From CAVRCT01 sp963719645 (lineage in GTDB: Bacteria; Pseudomonadota; Gammaproteobacteria; DSM-16500): DNA of 64,000 bases. Shown piece by piece: positions 45,327-54,769 of the stretch. The stretch is taken from NCBI GenBank assembly GCA_963719645.1, contig CAVRCT010000007.1, forward strand, positions 577,147-641,146, read 5' to 3'. Position numbers and translations under genes: made by a program. The stretch's first letter is position 1. Each line of letters begins with the position of its first letter. A model generated the notes under the pieces. It made no database searches. It was not told the origin of the DNA and saw only the letters and a list, made by a program, of their open reading frames with translations.

Positions 45327-48125
45327 TCAGCTAATTAATTCATTGACAGCTCGCAACAGCAATGTACTCTCAGTATCAAACTCATGCATTAATTCATCTA
45401 AGCCATCTAATCTATTTTGTTTTAATAACGTCTCAATCGTAGCAATTTTATTTTTTAATCGCGGAATTCCACAGTAACACGCTGCACCATGCAATTTATG
45501 GATGTATTGCAATAATTCAGGGAGTCGTTGTTTTTTGTAGCTCTGTAAAATTTTTTCTTTTTCAGCGGGTAAGCTTTTCATAAATAAATCTAATAATTCC
45601 TCAGCCAAATCACGTTTATTGCCCGCCAATTTTAACGCTAACTCCCAATCAATATAATCTGACGTATTCAATACGTTCTCTTCGAGTTTGTTAAGCAGTA
45701 CCGGTTTAGAGGGTTTATCTTGCAACCATTTTTTGACAGTCTTCAAGAGCGTGCTTTTCATCACAGGTTTGGTCAGATAATCATTGAAACCCGCTGTGGT
45801 TAATTCACTGTATTCGTGCTCAGCAATGTGAGCGGATAAAGCGATAATGGGCGTGTTCGTATTGGAATGAGTGGCTGCACGAATGATTTTTAATGCTTCA
45901 ATGCCATCCATTTTTGGCATGCGCAAATCCATTAAAATTAAATCAAAGTGTTCTTTTTCAGCCAGCGTTACAGCGTCATGCCCATCGTGTGCAATCGTCA
46001 CATTCGCAAAAGTCGTTGCAAGCAATGCACACACCAAATGAGCATTATGAGCATTGTCATCCACGCAAAGAATATGTTTGTCTTTTAAGTTAAAAAAAGA
46101 TTCATGTTCAAGTGTCATAGGAGGGCGGGCTAAATCATGTTGTTCTTGGGTCACTTGAAAAATTGCATGATAAAGATTGCTGCGAATAATGGGCTTGGTT
46201 AAGCAGATTGTCGCACCAATTGACAAGAAAAATTCTAAGCTGGCTTGTTCAGATGAATTGGTGGTAATGATGAGCGGGCCACTAAAATTTTCTTTGATTT
46301 GATTGATGTCATTGGCCGCTACCGTTTGATGAATTTGTTGATTAATACCAGCGATAATAACATGCGGTTGAGTAGGGGTTCCTTTCAATTGTTCTAACAT
46401 CTGGCTTACATTTGCAAATTCTAACACTTGAATGTGCCACTGACTTAAAATATTTTTGATCGAATGACGCGTAATGTCATTCGCTTCGCATAAATAAATA
46501 TGCAAATGATTCAACTGAATGGTTTCGAATTCAGTTTCTTGTTCATTAGGGGCGCGTTCTGCCGTAAAGGTAAACCAAAAAACAGATCCATTTTTATCAT
46601 TGCTCACCGCGCCAATTTTGCCGCCCATCTGATCAATTAATTTTTTGCAAATCGCTAATCCTAAACCAGTTCCGCCGTATTTGCGTGCAATACTGGTGTC
46701 CGCTTGCTGAAAGGCGCGGAAAATTAATTTTTGATCGCCAGGCGATAAACCAATTCCGGTGTCACTGACGTTGACACACAACTTGATGGATTTCGCTGTT
46801 TTCTTTTCCAGTTTCACATGAATGACCACTTCACCTTGCTCAGTGAACTTGATGGCATTGGAGGCTAAATTGGTAATGATTTGTTTGAAGCGTAAAGGGT
46901 CGCCGATAATTTTATACGGCACGTCTTCGTCAATCAGTGCAACAAACTCTAATTGTTTTGCATTGGCTAAGGGCGACATGATGGTCATGATTTCTTCGGT
47001 GGCAGCGCGAATATCAAACACTAAGAATTCTAAACGGACTTGTCCCGCATCTAAGCGTGAAAAATCCAAAATATTATTCACTAAATTTAATAAGCTCAAT
47101 GTTGATTTTTGGATGGTGGTTAAATAATTTCGTTGTAAATTGCTGAGCTCTGTCTCTAGCAATAAATTCGTAAAACCAATAATTCCATTCATCGGCGTGC
47201 GAATTTCATGACTCATGTTTGCAATAAATTCAGATTTAACTCGGCTGGCTTCCAGTGCTTCTTTTTGTGCGCGTCCCAGTTCGGTATTTTGCAATTCAAT
47301 GGTTTCAAGTGATTGCTTTAAACTCGCGGTGGCTTTTCCGATATGACTTTGTAATTCATCACGGGCTGACAGCAGAGAAGAAGACATTTTGTTGATGCCT
47401 TCTTCTAGTTCACCTAATTCGCCAGGCGAATTATGGGCGATTTTGGTTTCAAGCTCACCTTGCTCAATTTTTTTAACCGCAGCGCGCATGCGTAACAAGG
47501 GGAACGTGATGTGTCTCGCAGTTCGACGCGCTAAAAAAACGCTGAGCAATAATCCCAATGAAAGAAAGATAACGGTAAAAAGAATAATTTGATATTCATG
47601 CAGATTAAGATTTGCACGCGAAAATGTAATCGATGCCCAGCCAATAATGGCTGGATGCGGCACGAAGCGATTTTTTTTCAAATTTAATAGACGAGCTGCG
47701 TTAGCTAAATTCAAATCACTATTAATGACAGGTGCAGTAAACGTTACATATTCTTTATCTGCTTTAATGCCCGTTGAGCTGGGCACAAAGACAACGCGCT
47801 TCATGAAATTTTCGGCATGTGGGTCAATTAAGCCACTGTAAGCCAATAATTCATGCTGCGGTCCAAAAAAAGTAATCGAGACGATATCTTTTTCTTCTAA
47901 GATCGAATTGGTTAAATCCTGTAGTGCTTGGCGATTATTATTGCTGATGCCGTGCTGACTGCTGCGCACAACATGGCTGACTAATGCTTTGCCGTAGAGG
48001 TTAAATTCTTTTTCCATATCGCTGATGCGCGAACCAATGATATAAATCCCTAGTAATGCAGAGATGATCAAGGTGGGCAATAACGAAATCAAAAAAACAC
48101 GGGTGAGAATGCTGAGTCCTTTCAT
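45327..48125 (-). CDS. letS: LetS/BarA/GacS-type hybrid sensor histidine kinase
   Basis: The 932-residue protein has two membrane helices (about 9-30 and 176-197) around a periplasmic loop, then HAMP, the HisKA H-box (FIANMSHEIRTPMNG, about 300) and an ATPase domain with GTGLGLAICKKL. Next come a degenerate first receiver (no phospho-Asp visible in HVIIAGINQQ), a second receiver with the Asp in LILMDLRMPKMDG, and a C-terminal Hpt with the His in YIHKLHGAACYCG. This is the BarA/GacS/LetS layout, which phosphorylates the UvrY/GacA/LetA regulator. It starts right at the relA stop, so translation is coupled. Confidence 0.93.
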   Translation of the reverse strand: MKGLSILTRVFLISLLPTLIISALLGIYIIGSRISDMEKEFNLYGKALVSHVVRSSQHGISNNNRQALQDLTNSILEEKDIVSITFFGPQHELLAYSGLIDPHAENFMKRVVFVPSSTGIKADKEYVTFTAPVINSDLNLANAARLLNLKKNRFVPHPAIIGWASITFSRANLNLHEYQIILFTVIFLSLGLLLSVFLARRTARHITFPLLRMRAAVKKIEQGELETKIAHNSPGELGELEEGINKMSSSLLSARDELQSHIGKATASLKQSLETIELQNTELGRAQKEALEASRVKSEFIANMSHEIRTPMNGIIGFTNLLLETELSNLQRNYLTTIQKSTLSLLNLVNNILDFSRLDAGQVRLEFLVFDIRAATEEIMTIMSPLANAKQLEFVALIDEDVPYKIIGDPLRFKQIITNLASNAIKFTEQGEVVIHVKLEKKTAKSIKLCVNVSDTGIGLSPGDQKLIFRAFQQADTSIARKYGGTGLGLAICKKLIDQMGGKIGAVSNDKNGSVFWFTFTAERAPNEQETEFETIQLNHLHIYLCEANDITRHSIKNILSQWHIQVLEFANVSQMLEQLKGTPTQPHVIIAGINQQIHQTVAANDINQIKENFSGPLIITTNSSEQASLEFFLSIGATICLTKPIIRSNLYHAIFQVTQEQHDLARPPMTLEHESFFNLKDKHILCVDDNAHNAHLVCALLATTFANVTIAHDGHDAVTLAEKEHFDLILMDLRMPKMDGIEALKIIRAATHSNTNTPIIALSAHIAEHEYSELTTAGFNDYLTKPVMKSTLLKTVKKWLQDKPSKPVLLNKLEENVLNTSDYIDWELALKLAGNKRDLAEELLDLFMKSLPAEKEKILQSYKKQRLPELLQYIHKLHGAACYCGIPRLKNKIATIETLLKQNRLDGLDELMHEFDTESTLLLRAVNELIS

Positions 48126-50324
48126 TTATTCACTTACTCTCCTAACATCAATAACTTTTGGTAAATGACTGATCTGTCCTGTGATCAGTTTCAACTGCGC
48201 TACGTCATGAATTTGAATCGTCATAACGATGTATATCATATTATTTTTTTTGCTTATTGTAGAGTTTAATCCGATTAAGTCAATTTTTGCATTGGCTAAT
48301 AAGGCAGTAATTTCTTTTAATAAGTCATGTTGGCCATGGCCACGAATGTGTATATCAACATAGTAACTGCTTTGTTTTTGGCTATCCCAGGCCACAATAA
48401 TCAAACGATCGTCATGTCGTTTGATATAAGGTGCCATGTTATTGCAATCATAGCGATGAATCGTGACGCCGCGGCCTTGTGTGATATAGCCAATCACATC
48501 GTCCCCCGGGATGGGTTTGCAACAACGGGCAATCCGGGTCAGCATGTCGTTAATCCCGGCGACTTCAAAACCTTTGGTTTGTACCGTAGGTTGTCTGACA
48601 GGTGCTAAGAGCGGTTTATCATCCGTTGCATGCGTTGAGGGTGCGGACTGTAAACTATGAACGACTTGCGCAGCGCGTAAGTTACCATGACCAATCGAAG
48701 AAAAGAGGGCGTCCACTGTTTTGTAATGAAATTGCGTAGCAATTTTTTCATAGTTGGGATGCTGGATGCCTGCGCGGATTAATTCTTTTTCTAAATGGTG
48801 TTTGCCGGATTCCTGGTATTGAGTGATATCTAGCTGTTTGAACCAGTGCGCCACTTTTGCGCGTGCGCGTGACGTGAAAAGATAACCAAATTCTTTATTT
48901 AACCAATCCCGGCTGGGCGCACCTTGTTTGATGGTGATCACTTCTACTTGGTCGCCGGTGCGCAATGAATAAGTGAGCGGGACAATATGACCTTTGATTT
49001 TAGCACCGCGGCAACGATGGCCTAATTCACTGTGAATATGATAGGCAAAATCGAGCGGTGTTGCGCCAATGGGCAGATCCATGATCTCGCCATTGGGTGT
49101 GAAAACATAGACACGGTCTTCTAAAATTTGTTCGATATTTTTTTCTGGCGTGGTGTCATGTTTGGCGACATCTTTATGCCATGCTAATAATTGACGTAAA
49201 AATGTAATTTTATCTTCATAGCCAGACTGAGTTGTTTTGCTTTCTTTATAGATCCAATGGGCTGCTACACCGTGTTCGGCGGCCGTATGCATGTCTTCGG
49301 TGCGGATTTGAATTTCTAAATTTTTGCCATGGGTATCAATAACTGCCGTGTGAATTGAGCGATAACCATTGGGTTTTGGCTTGCTAATGTAATCATCAAA
49401 TTCTGCTGGAATATGTTCAAATAACGAATGGACAATGCTTAAGGCGGTATAACAATCCTGAAGTTTGTCGACTAAAATCCGCACGGCGCTGTAATCATAA
49501 ATATTTTTTAAGTCGGTGTGCTTGCGCATCATTTTACGATAAATGCTGTAAATATGTTTTGCGCGACCTGCGATGCTGGCGTGGATACCGGCTTCTGTTA
49601 ACTGTTCTTGAAGTAATTGAATCGTATCCTGGATGCGTTGTTCTCGGTCGAGACGTCGCTCAGCGAGGAACTGGGCGATGGCTTTATAGTTTTCTGTATC
49701 GGTGTAGTGAAACGCAATGTCTTCTAATTCCCATTTAATTTGTCCTATCCCCAAACGATTGGCCAAGGGCGCATAAATATCCATGGTTTCTTGCGCGATG
49801 CGTTTGCGTTCGATAGGGTTCACATTTTTTATGCCGCGCATGATGCAAGTGCGTTCAGCGAGTTTGATTAAGACCACCCGAATATCTGAGACCATGCTTA
49901 AAAACACTTTGCGTAATCGATCAATTTGTAATTGATCGCGGGATTGATTGGCTTGTAAAGCAGTCAATGAATTCATTTGCAAACTGCCTTGGACCAATTT
50001 GGCCACGGTATCGCTGATTTTTTCACGGATATCCTCAACGGTTAAACTCGTGTGTTGTGCTGGACTCAGTAAAATAGCTGCGGAAATGGCATTGGGATCT
50101 AAATTCATATCCAATAATAATTCAGCCATTTCTAGGCCTTGCTCAATGCACGGTTGGCCGTAAAATGTGGTTAAACCGGCGCTGCTGCTCTGAGCAAGTT
50201 GAGTGGCTTTTTGAATCAAGTCTGTTTTGATGAGAGGAAATTGGTAACTCATTTTATTTAACCACGATTCGACATCGATGTTGCCATCCGGTTGGTAAAT
50301 AAATTTTTGTTTGACCGTTACCAT
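48126..50324 (-). CDS. relA: (p)ppGpp synthetase RelA
   Basis: The 732-residue protein has the RelA/SpoT order: a pseudo-hydrolase region (about 50-200), a synthetase domain (about 245-370; DYSAVRILVDKLQDCYTAL and YISKPKPNGYRSIHTAV), TGS (VYVFTPNGEIMDLPIGATPLDFAYHIH), a zinc-finger-like CCKPIPGDDVIGY region and ACT. The hydrolase HD motif is absent (AAILLSP in its place), as in RelA and unlike SpoT. It makes ppGpp on stalled ribosomes. It lies 3 bases after rlmD and abuts letS. Confidence 0.95.
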   Translation of the reverse strand: MVTVKQKFIYQPDGNIDVESWLNKMSYQFPLIKTDLIQKATQLAQSSSAGLTTFYGQPCIEQGLEMAELLLDMNLDPNAISAAILLSPAQHTSLTVEDIREKISDTVAKLVQGSLQMNSLTALQANQSRDQLQIDRLRKVFLSMVSDIRVVLIKLAERTCIMRGIKNVNPIERKRIAQETMDIYAPLANRLGIGQIKWELEDIAFHYTDTENYKAIAQFLAERRLDREQRIQDTIQLLQEQLTEAGIHASIAGRAKHIYSIYRKMMRKHTDLKNIYDYSAVRILVDKLQDCYTALSIVHSLFEHIPAEFDDYISKPKPNGYRSIHTAVIDTHGKNLEIQIRTEDMHTAAEHGVAAHWIYKESKTTQSGYEDKITFLRQLLAWHKDVAKHDTTPEKNIEQILEDRVYVFTPNGEIMDLPIGATPLDFAYHIHSELGHRCRGAKIKGHIVPLTYSLRTGDQVEVITIKQGAPSRDWLNKEFGYLFTSRARAKVAHWFKQLDITQYQESGKHHLEKELIRAGIQHPNYEKIATQFHYKTVDALFSSIGHGNLRAAQVVHSLQSAPSTHATDDKPLLAPVRQPTVQTKGFEVAGINDMLTRIARCCKPIPGDDVIGYITQGRGVTIHRYDCNNMAPYIKRHDDRLIIVAWDSQKQSSYYVDIHIRGHGQHDLLKEITALLANAKIDLIGLNSTISKKNNMIYIVMTIQIHDVAQLKLITGQISHLPKVIDVRRVSE

Positions 50325-50327
50325 GGG

Positions 50328-51635
50328 TTATTTCTCAAATAAAGCAATTGCCTCAATATGACTCGTATGGGGGAACATATTCATCACGCCCACTGTTTTT
50401 AATTGATATCTTTGATTATAGACTAATTCGCGTGCGTCACGTGCGAGTGTCGCGGGGTTACAAGAGACATACACAATTTTTTTGACAGAACGTTGTGTAA
50501 TCAAGGGGATAATTTCCTTTGCACCCGTGCGTGGCGGGTCTAAGAGAATTTTATCGTATTTCGGTTGCAGCCAATCGGCTTTCGGATGGGGAGCCATTAA
50601 GTTGGCGAGTTTAAAAGTCGCATTGGTGATTTGATTGAGTGCTGCATTTTCGTGAGCACGATTCACCATGTCTTGGCTGCCTTCAATACCCATAACTGAT
50701 TGCGTAAAACGGGCAATGGGGAGGGTAAAATTACCGAGTCCGCAAAAAAGATCTAATACCTGATCTGTGGATTCTAATTGGAGCAACGCAAGGGCTTGTT
50801 GGATCATCAAGCGATTCATTTCACCGTTGACTTGCATAAAATCCAGCGGATGAAAATGCATTGTTAATTGATAATCCGGTAATGCATAGTTGAGTAAAAA
50901 ATTGGAATGCTCGGGCCAAATTTTCGTAATGGCTTCAGGTGAGTTGGGTTGTAAATAAATATGAAAATTTAACCGTGCGCCAAAGGCTTGCAATTTTTGC
51001 AGATCTTCCTGAGTAAACGGCTGCAGGTGGCGGAAAACCAATGCGGTGGTATCGTCACTGATCGCGACGTCAATTTGTGGGACTTGGTCAACTTGCGATA
51101 AGCTTTGAATGAGTTCGTTTAAGTCAGTTAAGCGTGTGCCAATCGTCTCGTGGAGAACGGGGCATTGTATTATGTCAGTGAGAATGTTGCTGGATTTTTC
51201 TCGAAAGCCAACCAATACGTTTCCTGTTTTTCGGACAAAACGCACTCCTAACCGGGCTTTGCGTCGATATCCCCAGGGGCGGCTGATTAAGGGCGGAAGA
51301 ATGGTTTCAGGGGTTACGTTGCCGAAATGTTTTAACTGTTCTAATAACACTTCTTGCTTAAATTGTACTTGTTTTTGCATTTCAAGATGCTGCATACTGC
51401 ACCCCCCGCAAATGCCGAAGTGCTTGCATAATGGGGTTACGCGGTCGGGAGAGGCTTGAACAATCGCCGTCACGTCTGCCTCATTATAACGCCGATGTTT
51501 TTTAGTGAGTTTGCATTGCACCACTTCATTTGGCAGCGCACCAGCAACGAAAGATGTTTTAGAATTAATAGTTGCAATGCCACGTCCGTCATGGCTTAAT
51601 GATGCAATTTTTGTTTCGATGGATGTTGGTGGCAT
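50328..51635 (-). CDS. rlmD: 23S rRNA (uracil-1939-C5)-methyltransferase
   Basis: The 435-residue protein has an N-terminal TRAM domain (about 1-60) and iron-sulfur cysteines in CKHFGICGGCSMQHL. The SAM-binding motif is DLFCGLGNFTLPIAR, then LLDPPRTGAKE, and the catalytic Cys is in IVYVSCNPATLARD. It methylates U1939 of 23S rRNA. It is the first gene of the rlmD-relA-letS operon, an order also seen in part in Legionella (from memory). Confidence 0.95.
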   Translation of the reverse strand: MPPTSIETKIASLSHDGRGIATINSKTSFVAGALPNEVVQCKLTKKHRRYNEADVTAIVQASPDRVTPLCKHFGICGGCSMQHLEMQKQVQFKQEVLLEQLKHFGNVTPETILPPLISRPWGYRRKARLGVRFVRKTGNVLVGFREKSSNILTDIIQCPVLHETIGTRLTDLNELIQSLSQVDQVPQIDVAISDDTTALVFRHLQPFTQEDLQKLQAFGARLNFHIYLQPNSPEAITKIWPEHSNFLLNYALPDYQLTMHFHPLDFMQVNGEMNRLMIQQALALLQLESTDQVLDLFCGLGNFTLPIARFTQSVMGIEGSQDMVNRAHENAALNQITNATFKLANLMAPHPKADWLQPKYDKILLDPPRTGAKEIIPLITQRSVKKIVYVSCNPATLARDARELVYNQRYQLKTVGVMNMFPHTSHIEAIALFEK

Positions 51636-51738
51636 AGATTATTACTTCATAGGATTTATAACGTGCGCTATCTTAACAAGATAGTATAAATAATGTATAT
51701 AATTATTACACTCAATTTGTAAAACAAGGAAGTCTGTC

Positions 51739-52365
51739 ATGAGTCAGTTTTTTGTTGTGCACCCCGAAAATCCGCAAGCACGTCTGATCAAAGAGTCGGT
51801 CAAAATTATTCAAGAAGGTGGTGTGGTGGTTTTCCCTACCGATTCTGCTTATGCGATTGGTTGCCAATTAGAAAATAAAGCCGCCGTCGATCGTATCCGT
51901 GCGTTACGTCAATTGGATGAGAAGCATAATTTTACCTTGGTCTGTAAAGATTTATCTGAGTTAGGCACCTATGCTGTTGTGGATAATGCAGCGTTTCGGT
52001 TATTGAAAACGCATACACCGGGGCCCTATACTTTTATTTTAAAAGCGAGTCATGAAGTGCCGCGACGGTTATTGCATCCTAAACGTAAAACTATTGGGTT
52101 ACGTGTGCCGGAATGTGTGATTGTGCAGACGTTGTTAGAGGAATTAAAAGAACCGTTGATGAGTGTTACCTTGATGTTGCCAGAACAAGATTATCCTTTT
52201 GTCGATGCGCAAGATATTTATTATGCGTTAGGAAATAAAGTGGATTTGATTATTGATGGTGGTTCATGTGGTATTACACCGACGACTATTATTGATTTGG
52301 TGGGGCATAAACCTAAAATTATCCGTGAAGGCAAAGGTGATGCGAAGCCATTTTTAGAAAAATAA
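51739..52365 (+). CDS. YciO/Sua5 family protein
   Basis: The 208-residue YrdC-fold protein has VVVFPTDSAYAIGCQ, IRALRQLDEKHNFTLVCKDLSEL, TPGPYTFILKA and RKTIGLRVPE. This matches YciO, a relative of the threonylcarbamoyl-AMP synthase TsaC/Sua5. Whether it makes threonylcarbamoyl-AMP for t6A tRNA modification is uncertain, since YciO of E. coli does so poorly. It is divergent from rlmD. Confidence 0.88.
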   Translation: MSQFFVVHPENPQARLIKESVKIIQEGGVVVFPTDSAYAIGCQLENKAAVDRIRALRQLDEKHNFTLVCKDLSELGTYAVVDNAAFRLLKTHTPGPYTFILKASHEVPRRLLHPKRKTIGLRVPECVIVQTLLEELKEPLMSVTLMLPEQDYPFVDAQDIYYALGNKVDLIIDGGSCGITPTTIIDLVGHKPKIIREGKGDAKPFLEK

Positions 52366-52430
52366 TTTTTTTAGTGTGCTGCTGTTTTTTTTTATTTAGC
52401 TTTCCTTCTAAAGAATTTTAATGATGCTTT

Positions 52431-52810
52431 TTATACAAATCCCCCTTGTTCCCCCTTTTCCAAAGGGGGAGACCTTCTAAGCAGCTCTGTGTCTTAACAG
52501 CGAAAACTGCTTAGAAGGTCTCCCCCTTTGAAAAAGGGGGAACAAGGGGCAATGGCACTAGCTTAAGAACTGTCGTCCCGGAATTTAGTAGCTCTTAACG
52601 AGCGCCTTTTGCTCGTTTAGAGCTACTTAATGTCCGGGATCCATCTTCAATTTATCGCCCTCTTGCTTTTAACTTATATGCTTTAAGCAAAATGGATCCC
52701 GGACATTAACTGGCGCTAAATTCGCAAAAAGCGCTCATTAAGCGCCAGTAAATTCCGGGACGACAGTTCTTAAGCTAGTGCCATTGGGAACAAGGGGGAT
52801 TTGTATAAAA
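52431..52810. repeat. Family C palindromic element (core in orientation 2, with nested hairpin)
   Basis: It has the same outer ends and identical 38-bp arms (52550-52587 and 52749-52786) as the 44.6 kb copy. The 161-bp core 52588-52748 is the exact reverse complement of 44674-44834. The left flank carries an additional palindrome at 52461-52530. The rest of 52366-52927 has no convincing gene. Confidence 0.95.
52461..52530. repeat. Family D palindrome nested in a family C element
   Basis: Perfect 24-bp arms (CAAAGGGGGAGACCTTCTAA... and complement) enclose a 22-nt loop. Compared with the 44.6 kb copy, it interrupts the CCCCCTTTGAAAAAGGGGG stem of the flank, so it was inserted later there. Confidence 0.85.
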
Positions 52811-52874
52811 TAATTTATATGAATATCTCCAGGTTGCGGAGCGGCAAAAAGCGTCTAATCATACTCTATGAATT

Positions 52875-52916
52875 TCTTAAAGAGCTGCGGCTAATCAGCT
52901 TATTACTTTCATCATT
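52875..52916. repeat. Copy of the 3' coding end of the 53004 gene beyond the family A element
   Basis: These 42 bases match 53007-53048 (the last coding bases of the 53004 gene) with about five differences. Translated in the same frame and strand they give NDESNKLISRSSLRNS and a stop, against KDESNEPISCSSLR in the present gene. It looks like the older natural C-terminus, left on the far side of the family A insertion. Confidence 0.65.
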
Positions 52917-52927
52917 AGCTGCTTTCA

Positions 52928-53005
52928 AACCGAGCCGCGACCGCCAGGGAGTGAGGCAAAAAATTGAATCGCCGGTGATCGCTCCCTGACGGTCGCGGCT
53001 CAGTT
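52928..53005. repeat. Family A palindrome (copy 5)
   Basis: The left arm is AACCGAGCCGCGACCGCCAG and the right arm ends GGTCGCGGCTCAGTT. It is shorter than the other copies (78 bp). Its last two bases form part of the TAA stop codon of the 53004 gene, so the element supplies the stop. Confidence 0.88.
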
Positions 53006-54737
53006 ATCTTAAAGAGCTGCAGCTAATCGGCTCGTTACTTTCATCCTTCCTCTGCTCTTCTTTTTGATCTGCCAATACGACTTCTGGAGTAACGCCTTTT
53101 CGACTTCGAGAGCTAGCGTCCATTGCTATTGTCATGATAGGTGATTCAACAGGTTTTAATACGGTATCTTCTAAAATAGCTAAATCCCGTTTTAATACAC
53201 CATCAGCCTGGTGCAGGGCACGATCCAGCTCAGGATGAAAAGTAGATTTTAAGCTTGAAAAAGATGATTTAAATTTTTCTATTTCTGTCCGACAGTCCTG
53301 TGAGCCATTCTGTAATTTGGTATGTAAACTCTTCACTCTTTCAATGGTCTGCTTGATATCTGAAATTCTGTTAGTGCTATTGAGCAACTTTAATTGTTGA
53401 TATTCTCTGATCACTTCGAGTATACGACTCGGATGAAGCTGATTTAATTTTCTACACACCGTGCGGTATAGCCAAACAACTGCCGTCACGACGACAATGA
53501 ATGTTTGAAATTTCGGCCATTGAGTCATCTTTCGTGCTGTCCATTGTGCGACGGAATTAGAGGACGTTCGAATGGCTCTCAGTACCAGTTCTTTTTCATC
53601 CTTCATGGTAGATCGCGAAAGGTAAAGATGACGTCTTTCGTAATCACCTTGTAGACGAGTTAAGTATTCCGCAGTTTTTTCCAAATTGTTAATTAAAATT
53701 TTATTTTGGATGGCTGGTTTACCGATGTTGTGGTGTGTGACAAGCAGATAAGTATCATAGGGTTCAAATGTACCATATGCGGTTTCTACCCAGCTAAAAT
53801 CACTTCGATTGCCCAGAGAGTATAAGACATTGTTATTGCCCAATTGACGCTTGCATAAGGGCGCATCAATTATTTGTTGTTGTATTGCAAACTTGAGTAA
53901 GTAAGGAGTGAGTTTATCTGCGATAAAGCCATGTGGATTTTCACCGGGTAGGGTGCTTTTTATAGTCTGTTCTGCAAGCGCGAATGGAATGCCAAAGTTC
54001 GCATAAGTTTGTTTTACAAAATTTTGTTGCGCGTCAGTGGCTTTTTTTAATTTGTACGTGTTGAGATAGAGGTCACTTAAATAGTCAGCTAATGTGTCGA
54101 TGAGACAGGAAGGAGAGTGCATCTCTGCAAAGCGCTTATTCAAATACGCGGTAAGTTCTTGCTGGATCGTTGCTTCGATCACTAAGTTATCGGGTACATC
54201 GCTGTTTGCTGAGTCAATCGGCAAATTCCAACCTTGGCTATTTGCATGCTGATAACTGAATAACAATACACGGGGATTCATGATGGGTGATAGCGGGTAA
54301 AATTGTTCAGCAGCTTCTTGCGCAATTTGTTTGACAATGTCTCGACGAATAGCGCTAAACCACGCGGCTGGGTGAGTTGGCATCTGTAAGTCATTTTTCG
54401 CGACGGTTGATATTTTTATTTCGTCATCGTGACATTTTACGTCAGAGGCTTCGTCTTTATAGTGGATTACTACGACAGACGGTTCTTCGTAGAAGGCTGG
54501 CGATTGAAGCGTAACAGGATTGGATGCTAGCAATGGGGTAAAGGTTTCGTGGGATGACTTAAGATTTTGCGACATGTCATTGTTTGTGTCATCCACCAAG
54601 GAAAGATTGAGTGTTCTCAAAAGATGCGAATGTGTGCATTTCTTTTCATCGACTGCCGGTGTTTGCTTGGCGTCTAGATGAATAGTTTGTGGGCCAAATA
54701 CAACAGAGTAAGCATTTGAACCTAAATTAATTGGCAT
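53004..54737 (-). CDS. Unknown effector-like protein with one membrane segment and coiled coil
   Basis: I do not recognise this 577-residue protein. Residues 1-400 are soluble-looking and helical in the second half. A hydrophobic helix follows at about 411-432 (FQTFIVVVTAVVWLYRTV), then a long predicted coiled coil (about 440-530) and a charged tail ending SNEPISCSSLR. There is no signal peptide. The stop codon is made by an inserted family A repeat, and a PmrA-like box lies 48-65 bases upstream. The Dot/Icm effector role is inference. Confidence 0.6.
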   Translation of the reverse strand: MPINLGSNAYSVVFGPQTIHLDAKQTPAVDEKKCTHSHLLRTLNLSLVDDTNNDMSQNLKSSHETFTPLLASNPVTLQSPAFYEEPSVVVIHYKDEASDVKCHDDEIKISTVAKNDLQMPTHPAAWFSAIRRDIVKQIAQEAAEQFYPLSPIMNPRVLLFSYQHANSQGWNLPIDSANSDVPDNLVIEATIQQELTAYLNKRFAEMHSPSCLIDTLADYLSDLYLNTYKLKKATDAQQNFVKQTYANFGIPFALAEQTIKSTLPGENPHGFIADKLTPYLLKFAIQQQIIDAPLCKRQLGNNNVLYSLGNRSDFSWVETAYGTFEPYDTYLLVTHHNIGKPAIQNKILINNLEKTAEYLTRLQGDYERRHLYLSRSTMKDEKELVLRAIRTSSNSVAQWTARKMTQWPKFQTFIVVVTAVVWLYRTVCRKLNQLHPSRILEVIREYQQLKLLNSTNRISDIKQTIERVKSLHTKLQNGSQDCRTEIEKFKSSFSSLKSTFHPELDRALHQADGVLKRDLAILEDTVLKPVESPIMTIAMDASSRSRKGVTPEVVLADQKEEQRKDESNEPISCSSLR

Positions 54738-54769
54738 ACATTTAACCTTTTTGAGTCATTCTGTATGAT

